From IMG/VR virus record IMGVR_UViG_3300025137_000095, positions 1 to 39,014 of that record: DNA of 39,014 nucleotides; one strand, 5' to 3'. This DNA is from a virus. The notes under the pieces are model-generated. The model made no database searches. It saw nothing but the letters and a program-made list of their open reading frames with translations, and had not been told where the DNA came from. The position numbers were made by a program, and so were the translations under genes. Shown here piece after piece: positions 31,127-39,014 of the stretch. Position 1 is the first letter of the stretch. Every line of letters begins with the position of its first letter.

Positions 31127-31455
31127 TAGCTTATCTCCAGTATACTTGCAACAACATGTAGTCTATTTGCTGTGGCTGCAGTAACTTTTAATATTTCACC
31201 AGTTTGTACCACAAGAGGAGCTGTCAATAGTTCTACTGTATTGTTCGCACTAACAGCTTTAGTTTTAAATAGGCTAAATGTAGCAGGAGATGATTCTGCA
31301 TCCGTTATTGTCACTGTTATGGTATCTGCATTGCCTGAATCTTCGGACACAAGAATAGATTTTACTATGCCTGTTGTAAGTGCAGCCGCAGTATATAGCG
31401 TAGTGGCGCTGGTGGTAGTCAGATCTTTTTTTGCATTTGTATATACGTTTGGCAT
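31126..31455 (-). CDS. Small beta-rich virion-type protein, 109 aa
   Basis: I start this gene at ATG 31455 (MPNVYTN) because it overlaps the previous stop as TAATG, the arrangement used by neighbours; a GTG at 31470 is less likely. The 109 residues are almost all beta-type: many Thr/Val/Ala, no charged helix, no cysteine. The YTNAKKDLTTTSATTLYTAA opening and ILVSEDSGNADTITVTI strand pattern resemble small structural proteins I associate with marine podoviruses, which may decorate the head or head-tail joint. The family name is not known to me. Confidence 0.65.
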   Translation of the reverse strand: MPNVYTNAKKDLTTTSATTLYTAAALTTGIVKSILVSEDSGNADTITVTITDAESSPATFSLFKTKAVSANNTVELLTAPLVVQTGEILKVTAATANRLHVVASILEIS

Positions 31456-31649
31456 TAGCTTAAAAACCACCCTACTGCTTCCGCCCTATCAGACACAGTA
31501 GCGTTACGTATTGCTGTATCTAACTGATTAAAATACAACCGTAAAACACTGTTAAACTGCTCAAACTGCTGTTGATTATACTCAGCAGGTGCATACGGCA
31601 ATGCTGGAGCGCGGAAAGCTACTCCATAATTTGTAGTATCAATAGCCAT
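31455..31649 (-). CDS. Small hypothetical protein, 64 aa
   Basis: The 64-residue protein begins MAIDTTNYGV. Much of it is one helix (AEYNQQQFEQFNSVLRLYFN). It overlaps the tail nozzle gene by one base and the following small structural protein by one base, so it is tightly coupled to both. Small proteins with an NQQQF...L..YFNQLD helix sit at this position in other marine podovirus-like sequences in my memory; no function is established. Confidence 0.65.
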   Translation of the reverse strand: MAIDTTNYGVAFRAPALPYAPAEYNQQQFEQFNSVLRLYFNQLDTAIRNATVSDRAEAVGWFLS

Positions 31650-33502
31650 TACCGTCTCCCATCAGGACGCATATCGAGTCTTGGTGCGCCTAACTGCCAT
31701 GTGACACCTTCCGCAGAAGATTCTAGTTTCATAGAAATCTGCCTACCACGAATCCTTACATTTATTTGATCTGTAAATACTTCTACAGGGGATGTAGCTG
31801 TACGAGTTACAGTCGCATTGTTTACCCCGCCCGAAGATGGAGTAGAATGTATGCCAGAACCAGAGTTACGTAATGGATTTAATGTCATGGTAACAACGGG
31901 GCTTGTTGCCGTAGAGCCATCAAAACTTACATCGGGTATTATTCTGTTTATGTGCATAAATTTATGTCCATCATCCAAATCAAATTCAGAAGACTCTATA
32001 TATGCACTTATGGCGGCTGTGCTTGATCCTTGGTTATCGTCTATACCACTCTCATGATCTACTAAATTGTTGTCGTAAGTTGCTGCTAACGGGTTATCAC
32101 GTAACCCAGAGTCAAGCCACGCGGTTCTGGCTAAAGTTCCGTAATACCATATGTCTTCTAAGTAGTTGTATATTACATATTTATCTATGTTTGTTTCACC
32201 GTCTGAACAGTAGAACCACCATACTTCATGGAACGATTCGTTAGTTCCTGAAAATACTTGTGAGTATTGTTCCGTATTGAAATCATTAAATATATACCTA
32301 CGAACATCACATTTTAGTGGTGCAGTACGACCATCGTATTTGTAAAACTTATCCTTACCCATCCAGTAGGCAATACCGTTTGCATACGCCACAGCATTTT
32401 GAGACGAGATAGATATATTCTCTCCAACGACGTTAGCTGTCCATACAGTAGGTGCGCCAACATATTGTAATGAATATAAAGAAGAGTCAGTCCACACTAG
32501 AACTTCTTGACGCGCTTGAGATGCAGCTACGATCTCTGTACCTCTTGATAGTCGTAAGCTACCAGCTTGATTTGTAGCAGATGGAGTCCAATTTTCTGCA
32601 TTTTCCTGATCAGACCATCGGAGTAATGTTGGATCTAACGTAGTGCTTCCTATCTCATTTGTACCAAAACAAAATACAAATCTGCTTATGTCAGACACTA
32701 ATATTAAATTTTGTATAGTAGGCACATCAGAAGCACCGCTACGGCTGGACACTAACACTGCGCGAGTTTCTACGCCGTTTGTAGCATCCCAATAAAATAA
32801 ACCACCACCCCTGTGTCCTAGTATAAGATCTTCGCCAAAATTTGATTGCGACCAAAAACGAATTGCTGATGTAGACGACACACCAATACCCCAAGCACCC
32901 TGCCCCCAAGTGCCAGCACCCCAACCTGTGATTGGTGTGGCAAAAGCGTTACCAACATTTATCTGGTAGGCTGCAGATACTGTCCCCCCACCGGTTGCGC
33001 TAGAGGTAGCATTGGATGCAGCTGTTATGGTGTATGTGTTTGCAGCAGATACCGTTGTAAGGCCAACAGTAAACTCACCATCTATGGTTAGACCACCTAC
33101 AGCGGAGGCGTTACTAAATGTAACATAATCACCGTTTTTATACCCACCATTAGCATCAGTTACAGTAACTACTGCAGAGCCAGAAGTTGTAGCGAAAGGG
33201 TTTGATAGTGATACAGTGCTGCGCAGAGGTGTTATATCGTTATAATTACCCACGTTCTCTATATAGAACTTAAGGTGTGTGCCTATACCTATTAAGTTTT
33301 GATCGCCTAAAGTTACCCAGTTATGTAATGATCTAGCTACACCTTCAAAAGTAGATGCAGATATACGTAACCAACCACCTATTTTTTCTGGTAGCCCCTG
33401 TCTAAACCTTATCTTATCTCCGTCATAATACCCACCTTCAGTAGAATAACGAGTTCCTTCACGATTTATACCGGGTTTTAACGACACTTTTTGCAGTGGC
33501 AC
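31649..33502 (-). CDS. Tail nozzle / P22 gp10-like DNA stabilisation protein
   Basis: The protein has 617 residues. The start is a GTG at 33502, chosen because GGAGG (complement of 33511-33515) lies eight bases upstream. The opening MPLQKVSLKPGINREGTRYS, then GGYYDGDKIRFRQGLPEKIGGW, is the hallmark of the phage stabilisation/nozzle family (P22 gp10-like), which closes the portal-tail channel. The body is a beta-propeller-like repeat of Trp- and Gly-rich strands. Residues about 95-180 are Thr/Val/Ser-rich and read like an inserted Ig-like domain. Its presence supports a short-tailed phage. Followed by the 64-aa gene with a one-base overlap. Confidence 0.8.
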   Translation of the reverse strand: MPLQKVSLKPGINREGTRYSTEGGYYDGDKIRFRQGLPEKIGGWLRISASTFEGVARSLHNWVTLGDQNLIGIGTHLKFYIENVGNYNDITPLRSTVSLSNPFATTSGSAVVTVTDANGGYKNGDYVTFSNASAVGGLTIDGEFTVGLTTVSAANTYTITAASNATSSATGGGTVSAAYQINVGNAFATPITGWGAGTWGQGAWGIGVSSTSAIRFWSQSNFGEDLILGHRGGGLFYWDATNGVETRAVLVSSRSGASDVPTIQNLILVSDISRFVFCFGTNEIGSTTLDPTLLRWSDQENAENWTPSATNQAGSLRLSRGTEIVAASQARQEVLVWTDSSLYSLQYVGAPTVWTANVVGENISISSQNAVAYANGIAYWMGKDKFYKYDGRTAPLKCDVRRYIFNDFNTEQYSQVFSGTNESFHEVWWFYCSDGETNIDKYVIYNYLEDIWYYGTLARTAWLDSGLRDNPLAATYDNNLVDHESGIDDNQGSSTAAISAYIESSEFDLDDGHKFMHINRIIPDVSFDGSTATSPVVTMTLNPLRNSGSGIHSTPSSGGVNNATVTRTATSPVEVFTDQINVRIRGRQISMKLESSAEGVTWQLGAPRLDMRPDGRR

Positions 33503-33505
33503 GAT

Positions 33506-33955
33506 TCAATCCTCCGCTAATGCTCTCATTCTATCTACTAAACGTCTAGCACGATTTGGCACCTGAGTATACCATTTGGAATCAACCATCTCATCTGCGG
33601 CTTTATTCCAATCTCTAGCATCTACACCAGATTTCATACCTTTGAATTTACTGAGTCTAGGGCGGCCCATATTGAACATCATATTTGCAACGATGTGCTG
33701 GCACTCTTCGGGCAGGTCATCGAAGTTCGGATACAATACTTTGCACTCATCAATAGTTACAGCAATGTCTAAAGAAAATAAGTTTCTAACTCGTTCCTGT
33801 TCAACAACGGTGCCGACTGGCTTGCCATATTCTTCGTCATGCTCAGTAATTAAGTGACCCACGCCACAGGTTGGCAGTGCTAAATGGTCCAAATACACCT
33901 CGTACTTACAACCTTCATCTTCCGCGATTTCCTCGCGTAATCTATCTTTGTTCAT
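33506..33955 (-). CDS. GH24 lysozyme (T4-type endolysin)
   Basis: This 149-residue muramidase cuts the peptidoglycan glycan strand at lysis. The catalytic triad is in family spacing: E14, D23 and T29 in DEGCKYEVYLDHLALPTCGVGH, matching E11, D20, T26 of T4 lysozyme. The conserved middle (ANMMFNMGRPRLSKFK) and the C-terminal helix (PNRARRLVDRMRA) are present. No signal peptide is visible, so it should need the holin encoded just upstream. The start overlaps the holin stop (ATGA). Its length is that of single-domain phage lysozymes. Confidence 0.95.
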   Translation of the reverse strand: MNKDRLREEIAEDEGCKYEVYLDHLALPTCGVGHLITEHDEEYGKPVGTVVEQERVRNLFSLDIAVTIDECKVLYPNFDDLPEECQHIVANMMFNMGRPRLSKFKGMKSGVDARDWNKAADEMVDSKWYTQVPNRARRLVDRMRALAED

Positions 33956-34329
33956 TTTTTAAATCCTTTTATCCCGCGTATTCCGAAGCTCGCACCAATT
34001 GAAGCGTACATCGCCCACTGGAACCACTCTGGTGTACGAGAAAGAGCCGCAAAGCCATCTTCGACATACGGTTGAGTAAACGGAATAAAGCACATGGCAA
34101 TTATAACAATGAACAGAATCGTCCATGCTTCGTCCTTCCAACTGTTGTCAGAAGACTGTGCCATTATCTTTTCCCAACCAGCTTCGTGAGTGGCTGCGAC
34201 TTTCATAACTTCAGCTTCGGCCTCGGCTTTTGCTTGTGCAACTCTGCCTTTAGCCTTTGTTTGCTCTATCTTTGACTCCATGAAAGAACCAGCTAGATTA
34301 GCTATGGGTCCAATAAGTGCCTGTATCAT
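33952..34329 (-). CDS. Holin of the GTA 3TM type
   Basis: The protein has 125 residues. A weakly hydrophobic N-terminus (MIQALIGPIANLAGSF) leads into an Ala/Glu/Lys helix (about 20-55). Next is a strong membrane segment (AWTILFIVIIAMCFIPF, about 68-84) with PYVEDGF after it. Last comes a second hydrophobic stretch (FQWAMYASIGASFGIRGIKG). That layout fits the GTA_holin_3TM family, which releases lysozyme through the inner membrane. It lies directly before the lysozyme in the same transcript and overlaps it by four bases, which supports the role. Confidence 0.75.
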   Translation of the reverse strand: MIQALIGPIANLAGSFMESKIEQTKAKGRVAQAKAEAEAEVMKVAATHEAGWEKIMAQSSDNSWKDEAWTILFIVIIAMCFIPFTQPYVEDGFAALSRTPEWFQWAMYASIGASFGIRGIKGFKK

Positions 34330-34535
34330 TGCTCAATAATCTCCATTATCTCGCCTGCTTCAATTTTTACCTTCAACTGCTTACATGCCCACCTTTTATC
34401 AAAATCAATTGTATGTCCAGTATTACGCTTGATTTTACGGCGCACGGTCAAACACTGAGACAGGTTTTCATACGGCGTGTATTCAATTTTCTCATCGCCA
34501 ATCATTAATAATAAAACAAAGGTTACTTCAATCAT
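34326..34535 (-). CDS. Small protein with N-terminal hydrophobic segment, 69 aa
   Basis: The protein has 69 residues. The N-terminus (IEVTFVLLLMI) is hydrophobic and could be a signal or membrane anchor. It is followed by Glu-Lys-Tyr residues, two cysteines (C28, C51) and a basic patch (TVRRKIKRN). The closing EIIEQ is acidic. It resembles unnamed small proteins in the lysis region of marine and cyanobacterial phages (from memory). A spanin-like role is possible but not shown. It overlaps both neighbours (8 bases and 4 bases). Confidence 0.6.
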   Translation of the reverse strand: MIEVTFVLLLMIGDEKIEYTPYENLSQCLTVRRKIKRNTGHTIDFDKRWACKQLKVKIEAGEIMEIIEQ

Positions 34536-34929
34536 TGTTTGTGTTTGTCAACTTTTCAATGTTGTCCTCTATCTTGGTTAGCCGCCTATCGTAAAACTCT
34601 AACACTAGCTTTTGTTGCTGATCATGTGGTGCGTTACCTGATTCTATATTTTCAGCCAGCTTTTCTAGTTCAGTAGCAAGATGTTCGATCATCATAAACT
34701 GTTCGCTGTCGGCTGGCAAACTACCCATTTCGCCTCTAGGCCACTTAATACGAAACTCTGTGTTTTGACCCAAGTCTGTTTCGACAAGAATAAACTTATT
34801 TTCAATAGTGTTTAATCTTTCAATAACTCCAAAATACGCCCATGTTGCTACTGCTGCTCCAACTACCATCGCAATTAAATTGCGAATTGGCATAGATAAT
34901 TCAGTGTTTTCGCTTAACTTAGTAGCCAT
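34528..34929 (-). CDS. Membrane-anchored hypothetical protein, 133 aa
   Basis: The protein has 133 residues. One membrane segment (about 15-34, IRNLIAMVVGAAVATWAYFG) follows a short polar N-terminus. The rest is soluble and ends in a long acidic coiled-coil (EFYDRRLTKIEDNIEKL). This layout (N-terminal anchor, then periplasmic or cytoplasmic coiled coil) fits a spanin or accessory lysis protein as well as other membrane factors. No lipobox is present. It belongs to the cluster of small membrane proteins upstream of the holin. Confidence 0.6.
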   Translation of the reverse strand: MATKLSENTELSMPIRNLIAMVVGAAVATWAYFGVIERLNTIENKFILVETDLGQNTEFRIKWPRGEMGSLPADSEQFMMIEHLATELEKLAENIESGNAPHDQQQKLVLEFYDRRLTKIEDNIEKLTNTNND

Positions 34930-34941
34930 AAAACGAACTCT

Positions 34942-35148
34942 TTAACCATCAGTAATTACAACCCATTTAACATCATTCTGAGTGCTTACCATTCTGAAAT
35001 TACCTGCTTTAGACCAATCAATTTCTTCTAAACCTTCATTAAAAACAACTTTTTGACCAACCTCTATTGTTGGATCTTGTTGATCCTCTGCTTGATGGTA
35101 ATGGTGCATCCCGTAAGCTAATGCGCCAATTATTAATAATGCTTCCAT
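34942..35148 (-). CDS. Hypothetical protein, 68 aa, with hydrophobic N-terminus
   Basis: The protein has 68 residues. MEALLIIGALAYGMHHYHQA gives a short hydrophobic helix followed by a His-rich turn. After an acidic linker comes a small beta domain (IEVGQKVVFN, FRMVSTQNDVKWVVITDG). The segment is short for a membrane span (about 12 residues), so a peripheral or signal-like role is possible. GAGGAA precedes the ATG. The family is not recognised; the context is the lysis/membrane cluster. Confidence 0.55.
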   Translation of the reverse strand: MEALLIIGALAYGMHHYHQAEDQQDPTIEVGQKVVFNEGLEEIDWSKAGNFRMVSTQNDVKWVVITDG

Positions 35149-35155
35149 GTATTCC

Positions 35156-35281
35156 TCACTTTTTCTTTTTATTTTTTAACATACTTTTAAGGGTCTTAGC
35201 CTGTTTAGCGTGTGTTTTAGAAGCTTTACTAAGACCTTTAACAACTTTTTTTACTTTTCTTTTATTTCTACTAGAAAGCAT
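35156..35281 (-). CDS. 41-aa Lys-rich small protein
   Basis: A 42-codon frame runs from ATG (complement of 35279-35281) to TGA (35156-35158). The product begins MLSSRNKRKVKKVVKGLSKA and ends LKNKKKK; about 40 percent of it is Lys/Arg. AGGTGG just upstream, inside the end of the preceding gene, is a good ribosome binding site. The frame fills the gap between two neighbours almost exactly, which supports it as real. It would bind nucleic acid or an acidic surface; no family is recognised. Confidence 0.6.
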   Translation of the reverse strand: MLSSRNKRKVKKVVKGLSKASKTHAKQAKTLKSMLKNKKKK

Positions 35282-35283
35282 TA

Positions 35284-35634
35284 CTACCCACCTTTTTCAT
35301 CTTTTTTCTTATCCACGTAAGCATTAGCACCAAAATACGCAGCAACTAACGCGCTATTAGCAATAAAATATGTTGGTGCAATGTCACCTATAATTGTTGC
35401 AGCTTTATCATAACCTAGCATAGCTGTTATTAGTATTGCGGCTGGGTAATTAAGAGTCCCAAACAAGGCAAACCAAGTCATGTATCTCATGCTATCGCGT
35501 CGAGCATCAGCGTCTTCTAACTCTTTACGTTTAAACTCAAGAGCCATAGCGATCTCGTTATCACACAGAATATTGTCGTTGTTCTTATCCATGTGCGAGT
35601 AAGCGCTATCTTTCTGTAACTTCTTTTGAGTCAT
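35284..35634 (-). CDS. Two-span membrane protein with EF-hand loop, 116 aa
   Basis: The protein has 116 residues. Near the N-terminus DKNNDNILCDNE (residues 16-27) is a canonical 12-residue EF-hand calcium loop: D at 1 and 5, N at 3, hydrophobic residue at 8, E at 12. Two hydrophobic spans follow, about 51-71 (MTWFALFGTLNYPAAILITAM region) and 86-106 (PTYFIANSALVAAYFGANAY). The C-terminus is charged (DKKKDEKGG). A holin-like or membrane-sensor role is possible. It overlaps the upstream gene by four bases and sits in the cluster before the holin. Confidence 0.65.
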   Translation of the reverse strand: MTQKKLQKDSAYSHMDKNNDNILCDNEIAMALEFKRKELEDADARRDSMRYMTWFALFGTLNYPAAILITAMLGYDKAATIIGDIAPTYFIANSALVAAYFGANAYVDKKKDEKGG

Positions 35635-36131
35635 AACACGATCTCTTCCACGTTACTCTGGGCTACAGTTACAAACAAAAAGGCAAACAAGACAAGAGCT
35701 ATCAAGATGATACCGGCGACAAGTAGCGTTCCTTTAACCGTATCTTCAATTTCTTTAGCCTTACGAGCCGCTTCACGTCTGGCTTGCGCTTGCGCTTCTT
35801 TCTGTTCTCGTAATGCTTTATTATGATGCTCAAGTATTTCTTTCCATGTATTAGGGCCAAACCTCATATTTATAAGTGCTGCTATTTGCTGCATCTCTTC
35901 AGCCAACCTCTTAGATTCCAGCACTGCGTCCATAGACCCTTTAAAGCTAATATCGCCAACGCCAGCTTGTTTATTACGTTCTTCGTTAATCTTCTTTTGG
36001 CAGTCAAAGAGTGTTCCGATCTGCTGTGAAATATCAGCAACTGACTGAACATCATTTATCCTTGATTTTATAAATGCAATGGCGTTCGATGCTGCCGTTA
36101 CGGCGGCTATAGCTGTAGTAATTGGCTCCAT
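35631..36131 (-). CDS. C-terminally membrane-anchored helical protein, 166 aa
   Basis: The protein has 166 residues. The N-terminal part is Ala-rich helix (EPITTAIAAVTAASNAIAF). The middle is a long charged coiled-coil (HHNKALREQKEAQAQARREA region). Near the C-terminus a strong membrane span (GTLLVAGIILIALVLFAFLF, about 134-153) is followed by a short tail. It is tied to both neighbours by overlaps (TAATG and ATGA). I do not recognise a family with a function. A virion or membrane-bound assembly/lysis factor is possible. Confidence 0.6.
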   Translation of the reverse strand: MEPITTAIAAVTAASNAIAFIKSRINDVQSVADISQQIGTLFDCQKKINEERNKQAGVGDISFKGSMDAVLESKRLAEEMQQIAALINMRFGPNTWKEILEHHNKALREQKEAQAQARREAARKAKEIEDTVKGTLLVAGIILIALVLFAFLFVTVAQSNVEEIVL

Positions 36132-36703
36132 TAAATCTCATCAGGCCAGTCGTTAATCTTAGCAATGGTTTTTATTGTACCGTCTGAGTTCATTTCATTT
36201 TCAAACAAAGCCATAAATGCTGTGAGGTTAGCTGCGCCATTCAACGCTGTCTCTATCTCTGCACATTTAGTACGAACCGCATCTCTGTATGTAGTGACTG
36301 AACTTGGGATGGCTGTAGACTTTTCAGCGTTGCGAGTAACGTACCAGTCATGCGCTGCAAGTTTATCTGCCGCTGTTCTTTTTGTTTGTGCCACGTTTAC
36401 GTATTTAAGTCCTCGTGTTACACCCTGTGCGCCTGTCATTGGGTCTGTAACAGCATCGCCATCACTATCTACCCACAACGTATCTGTCAGACTTTTAGGT
36501 ACGAGTGTGCCATCTGCCTGCCTGCCACTATAAAATCTATCGTCAAATGCAGCCTCACTTGCTGGTGGGTCTTCCCATGTAATGCCAATAGCAGACTTTT
36601 GACTGTCACTGTATCTCATCCATACTTTAGGATACTGTGTACCGTCAGTACCAGTAAACTCTCGTCCTTCTTTAAGGGTTGCCCCATTGTATTTCCACGG
36701 CAT
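36131..36703 (-). CDS. Tail-fibre assembly-like protein, 190 aa
   Basis: The protein has 190 residues. The first third is beta-rich with Trp/Tyr (MPWKYNGATLKEGREFTGTD). The C-terminal half contains AAHDWYVTRNAEKSTAIPSS, then VTTYRDAVRTKCAEIETAL. This matches the D-W-x-x-x-R/x-D...YR-x-x-x-R pattern of tail-fibre assembly chaperones (Phage_tail_APC/DUF4376-like). It lies immediately downstream of the fibre gene, the usual place for such a chaperone. AGGAG precedes the ATG, inside the end of the fibre gene region. Confidence 0.6.
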   Translation of the reverse strand: MPWKYNGATLKEGREFTGTDGTQYPKVWMRYSDSQKSAIGITWEDPPASEAAFDDRFYSGRQADGTLVPKSLTDTLWVDSDGDAVTDPMTGAQGVTRGLKYVNVAQTKRTAADKLAAHDWYVTRNAEKSTAIPSSVTTYRDAVRTKCAEIETALNGAANLTAFMALFENEMNSDGTIKTIAKINDWPDEI

Positions 36704-36712
36704 AATTATCTC

Positions 36713-39014
36713 CTAAAAGGCAGTGCCAAATTTAAATGGGCTACGAGCAAAGGCCATATAAACAAATGTTCCACCACTAGCATTTACATATGGCTCTGAC
36801 CCTCTAATCTTGAACCCATTGCTCACGAAGTCACGATTGTATGCAGCGTCAGAGCTTTCGTTATTAGCAAGATTAGCAAACAAAAGACCATCCATCGGGT
36901 TGGTAGGATTTCTTACATCATCCATAATATGCCAGTCATTTGCAGCATCTAAACGTTTAATCCAAAGCCAAGCTGGCCTGAATCCTGTGTAGACAAATGG
37001 CCCGTCATCGGCTCCATTTCCTTTAAATGAACCTATAGCACTATATCCTTCAATTTCTGCCCACACCCATGCCACATAATCTTCACCAGATTTATTAACA
37101 CTATCAACAGATGAACCAGTATAGCCAATTCTAGGCACTATAGTTGTGGTGTTGCTACTATCAAAATCTGACCAGCCACCACCTGCATAGTTTGTTGCTA
37201 TATTAGTTTGTGCGTCTGTAAAATTTAAAAGCAAGTTGTTGTTGCTAGTTTGCCCGTTCCACTTAATAAACCAATAAGACCCACCACCACTACCTGTGTC
37301 ACGACTTTTGCTCATAACGAAAGCAGGTGTTTTACCCAATCCATGCCCAATAGTATGAGAGGTATTGCCAGTCCCTGTGTATGTTAGTACGCTAAATCCG
37401 GCATCAACATTAGCCGATACGCTAGAATCAATACCACTTCCGTCTGTATTTGTTGAGGCACTGCCGCCGCCTTTCCAGTTCCAAGCGACATAACTTTGAC
37501 CACCACCATCGTTATAATTTATTGAAGAATTGCTGCTGCTTCCATCGGCTGTGGTAAAACCAGTTGAAGTAAAAGCACCTATATACCCAGATGATTTATT
37601 AGTAACTTCTGCTGCAAGTGAGTCAGTCTTCAAAGTTTTTCCTGCGCCTCTTACGCTGTCAAACAACTCACTCCCATTAGCGTACTGTGTCCTTGTTTGA
37701 GTCCACGAAAAATCAGGCTGGAACCCAACTGCAATAGCTCTGTTATTTGCATTGTTACCAGTCCAAATAACAGTATTAAAATTATCACTAGCTTGTTCGT
37801 CTTGTCCGGGGCCGATTGTTATGTCGCTCATATTACTAGTACAAAGAGCAAGGTAATCTGTGGGCGGAGCATACTCAAATGTGCCTATACCCCCACCACC
37901 TGAAGCTGCGCTAGCAATATTTACACTATCCTGTCCAAAATTTACAAATATATTATCTGCGCTTGTGCCACCACCAAGTACAAAAAACACATCATCTGTA
38001 GTGCCGCCAGTTATTGTTCCTATTTCATTAGACCCAGCAGATGGGTTGCCAGTAGTGCCGCTATCATTTGTACTCGGTGATTTGAAATATGTGCCGTTAC
38101 GACTAAACCAGACCTTGCCTGTTGCCCCATCTATAGCACATCCAAGAATGTCACCAGCCGCTAACTTTGCTACGCTCAGTCCACCAAGTCCAGCACTTGA
38201 ACCATAATCAGTTTCAGTACCATTTACTTTAACACTTCTATTGTAAACAGTGATTGCCCCACTGCCGCCAGTGTTCCCAGCAGGGCCAGCTTCAATTGAG
38301 GTTTTTGTAGCAAATCCAGCAAACCAGTTATCTCCAGCCGCCCCAGTGTCCTCAACTTCAATGTATATTTTTTTATCTTTTGGGATGTCGAATGTTGATA
38401 TCGCACCATAACCGTATGCAGCAGAACTAAACCCTGCGGTGGCTGCTTTTAAATTACCTTCAAATAAGACAGCTTGACTAGCTGATGCATATAGTGGATT
38501 TAACGTAGCAAAATTATTCGTGGGAGAGTCTAAAACTACATCTGTTGCGGCTAAATTATTTGCAGTAAAGTCGTTTGTGTTTGCGCTTTCATCATCACCA
38601 ATTGCACTACTGTCGTCAAATGGTAAATAAAACCCATTAGTGCCGTGTGAGCCAGAGTATGCTTTTGGAACCCATACTCCATCTTTAGTTTCGCCTAGAC
38701 CTAAAGTTGTAGGGTCATTTGCTATGCCATCTAAAAGATGAACTTCAGCCATATAGCCATCAAAATAGTATGAACCGTTATCATAACTACCTATGCTGTG
38801 TAGGTTAGCTCTGTTTACCGCTGTCTGATAATCTTCTGCTGGATAACTTTCTGTAGCAAAACTAGTAACACGCTCACCATTTACATATAACTTCACCCGG
38901 TTGCCAGCAGTGCCATTTGTTGTATCCACTGCAACAACAATATGATACCAACCGTTTGTGTCACGAAAAAGTTGATTGGTTGTTAACTCAAAACTGTCTG
39001 AAGCAGGATAATTG
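36713..39014 (-). CDS. Tail fibre / receptor-binding protein (N-terminus outside window)
   Basis: The frame is open to the right edge of the window, and codons before the GTG at 38929 read as protein (WYHIVVAVDTTNGTAGNRVK), so the gene starts beyond 39014. The visible 767 or so residues contain three parts. First is the end of a LamG/concanavalin-like domain (KLYVNGERVTSF, then YFDGYMAEVHLLDG). Next, about residues 190-330 of the visible part, is a SPRY-like domain (KIYIEVEDTG, GCAIDGATGKVWFSRNG, NIFVNFGQD). Last is a long region of Ser/Gly/Thr-rich repeats with WNWKGGG and WLWIKRLDAANDW motifs, resembling the DUF7483 domain seen in marine phage fibres. The product should bind the host surface. 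Head and tail genes upstream are not in the window. Confidence 0.8.
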   Translation of the reverse strand, partial: NYPASDSFELTTNQLFRDTNGWYHIVVAVDTTNGTAGNRVKLYVNGERVTSFATESYPAEDYQTAVNRANLHSIGSYDNGSYYFDGYMAEVHLLDGIANDPTTLGLGETKDGVWVPKAYSGSHGTNGFYLPFDDSSAIGDDESANTNDFTANNLAATDVVLDSPTNNFATLNPLYASASQAVLFEGNLKAATAGFSSAAYGYGAISTFDIPKDKKIYIEVEDTGAAGDNWFAGFATKTSIEAGPAGNTGGSGAITVYNRSVKVNGTETDYGSSAGLGGLSVAKLAAGDILGCAIDGATGKVWFSRNGTYFKSPSTNDSGTTGNPSAGSNEIGTITGGTTDDVFFVLGGGTSADNIFVNFGQDSVNIASAASGGGGIGTFEYAPPTDYLALCTSNMSDITIGPGQDEQASDNFNTVIWTGNNANNRAIAVGFQPDFSWTQTRTQYANGSELFDSVRGAGKTLKTDSLAAEVTNKSSGYIGAFTSTGFTTADGSSSNSSINYNDGGGQSYVAWNWKGGGSASTNTDGSGIDSSVSANVDAGFSVLTYTGTGNTSHTIGHGLGKTPAFVMSKSRDTGSGGGSYWFIKWNGQTSNNNLLLNFTDAQTNIATNYAGGGWSDFDSSNTTTIVPRIGYTGSSVDSVNKSGEDYVAWVWAEIEGYSAIGSFKGNGADDGPFVYTGFRPAWLWIKRLDAANDWHIMDDVRNPTNPMDGLLFANLANNESSDAAYNRDFVSNGFKIRGSEPYVNASGGTFVYMAFARSPFKFGTAF

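Overview
The window is the interior of a tailed double-stranded DNA phage (or phage-like uncultured marine viral) genome. No gene-free stretch is longer than about 130 bases. I see no tRNA, rRNA, integrase, transposase or CRISPR array. The gene families suggest a short-tailed (podovirus-type) marine phage of alphaproteobacteria, in the broad neighbourhood of SAR11, SAR116 and Roseobacter phages. The evidence is a P22 gp10-like tail nozzle, several huge internal virion proteins, a GTA-type holin and a LamG/SPRY/DUF7483-like fibre. The host and clade are inferences. Terminase, portal, major capsid and any RNA polymerase are not in the window, and genes are cut at both ends, so this is a fragment.

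The layout is two convergent transcription arms. The left arm (1-17.2 kb, + strand) holds early and replication genes. It opens with a MoxR-type AAA ATPase, a VWA/HExxH metallopeptidase-like partner and the end of a probable DUF3150 protein, then four genes of unknown function. This first 5.6 kb contains four copies of a palindrome with core TTTACGCAAWTGCGTAAA, each just upstream of a start codon. Next come a VRR-NUC nuclease, a series of small zinc-ribbon proteins (one like the zinc finger of NrdR), a DUF6447-like protein, and an HTH + DUF6378 fusion.

The replication genes follow: a family A DNA polymerase with an intact proofreading domain and leucine at the position equivalent to E. coli Phe762, a Cas4/RecB-like nuclease, a small basic protein, an SNF2-type helicase, a possible Gam-like protein, a small HTH protein with an acidic tail, a gp2.5-like single-strand binding protein, and an AEP primase fused to a DUF927-like ATPase. 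A nested inverted repeat lies just before the primase. The arm ends at a strong UUCG-loop terminator (17284-17307).

The right arm (17.3-39.0 kb, - strand) is read from high to low coordinates. In that order it carries the tail fibre, a tail-fibre assembly-like protein, a run of small membrane or basic proteins (including a 41-residue ORF and an EF-hand protein), a holin and a GH24 lysozyme, the tail nozzle, three small structural proteins, and five large proteins that look like internal virion/ejection proteins. The last is 2,296 residues long with a zincin motif and a KGAA repeat. Almost all neighbours on this arm overlap by 1-8 bases, so it is probably translated from long polycistronic messages.
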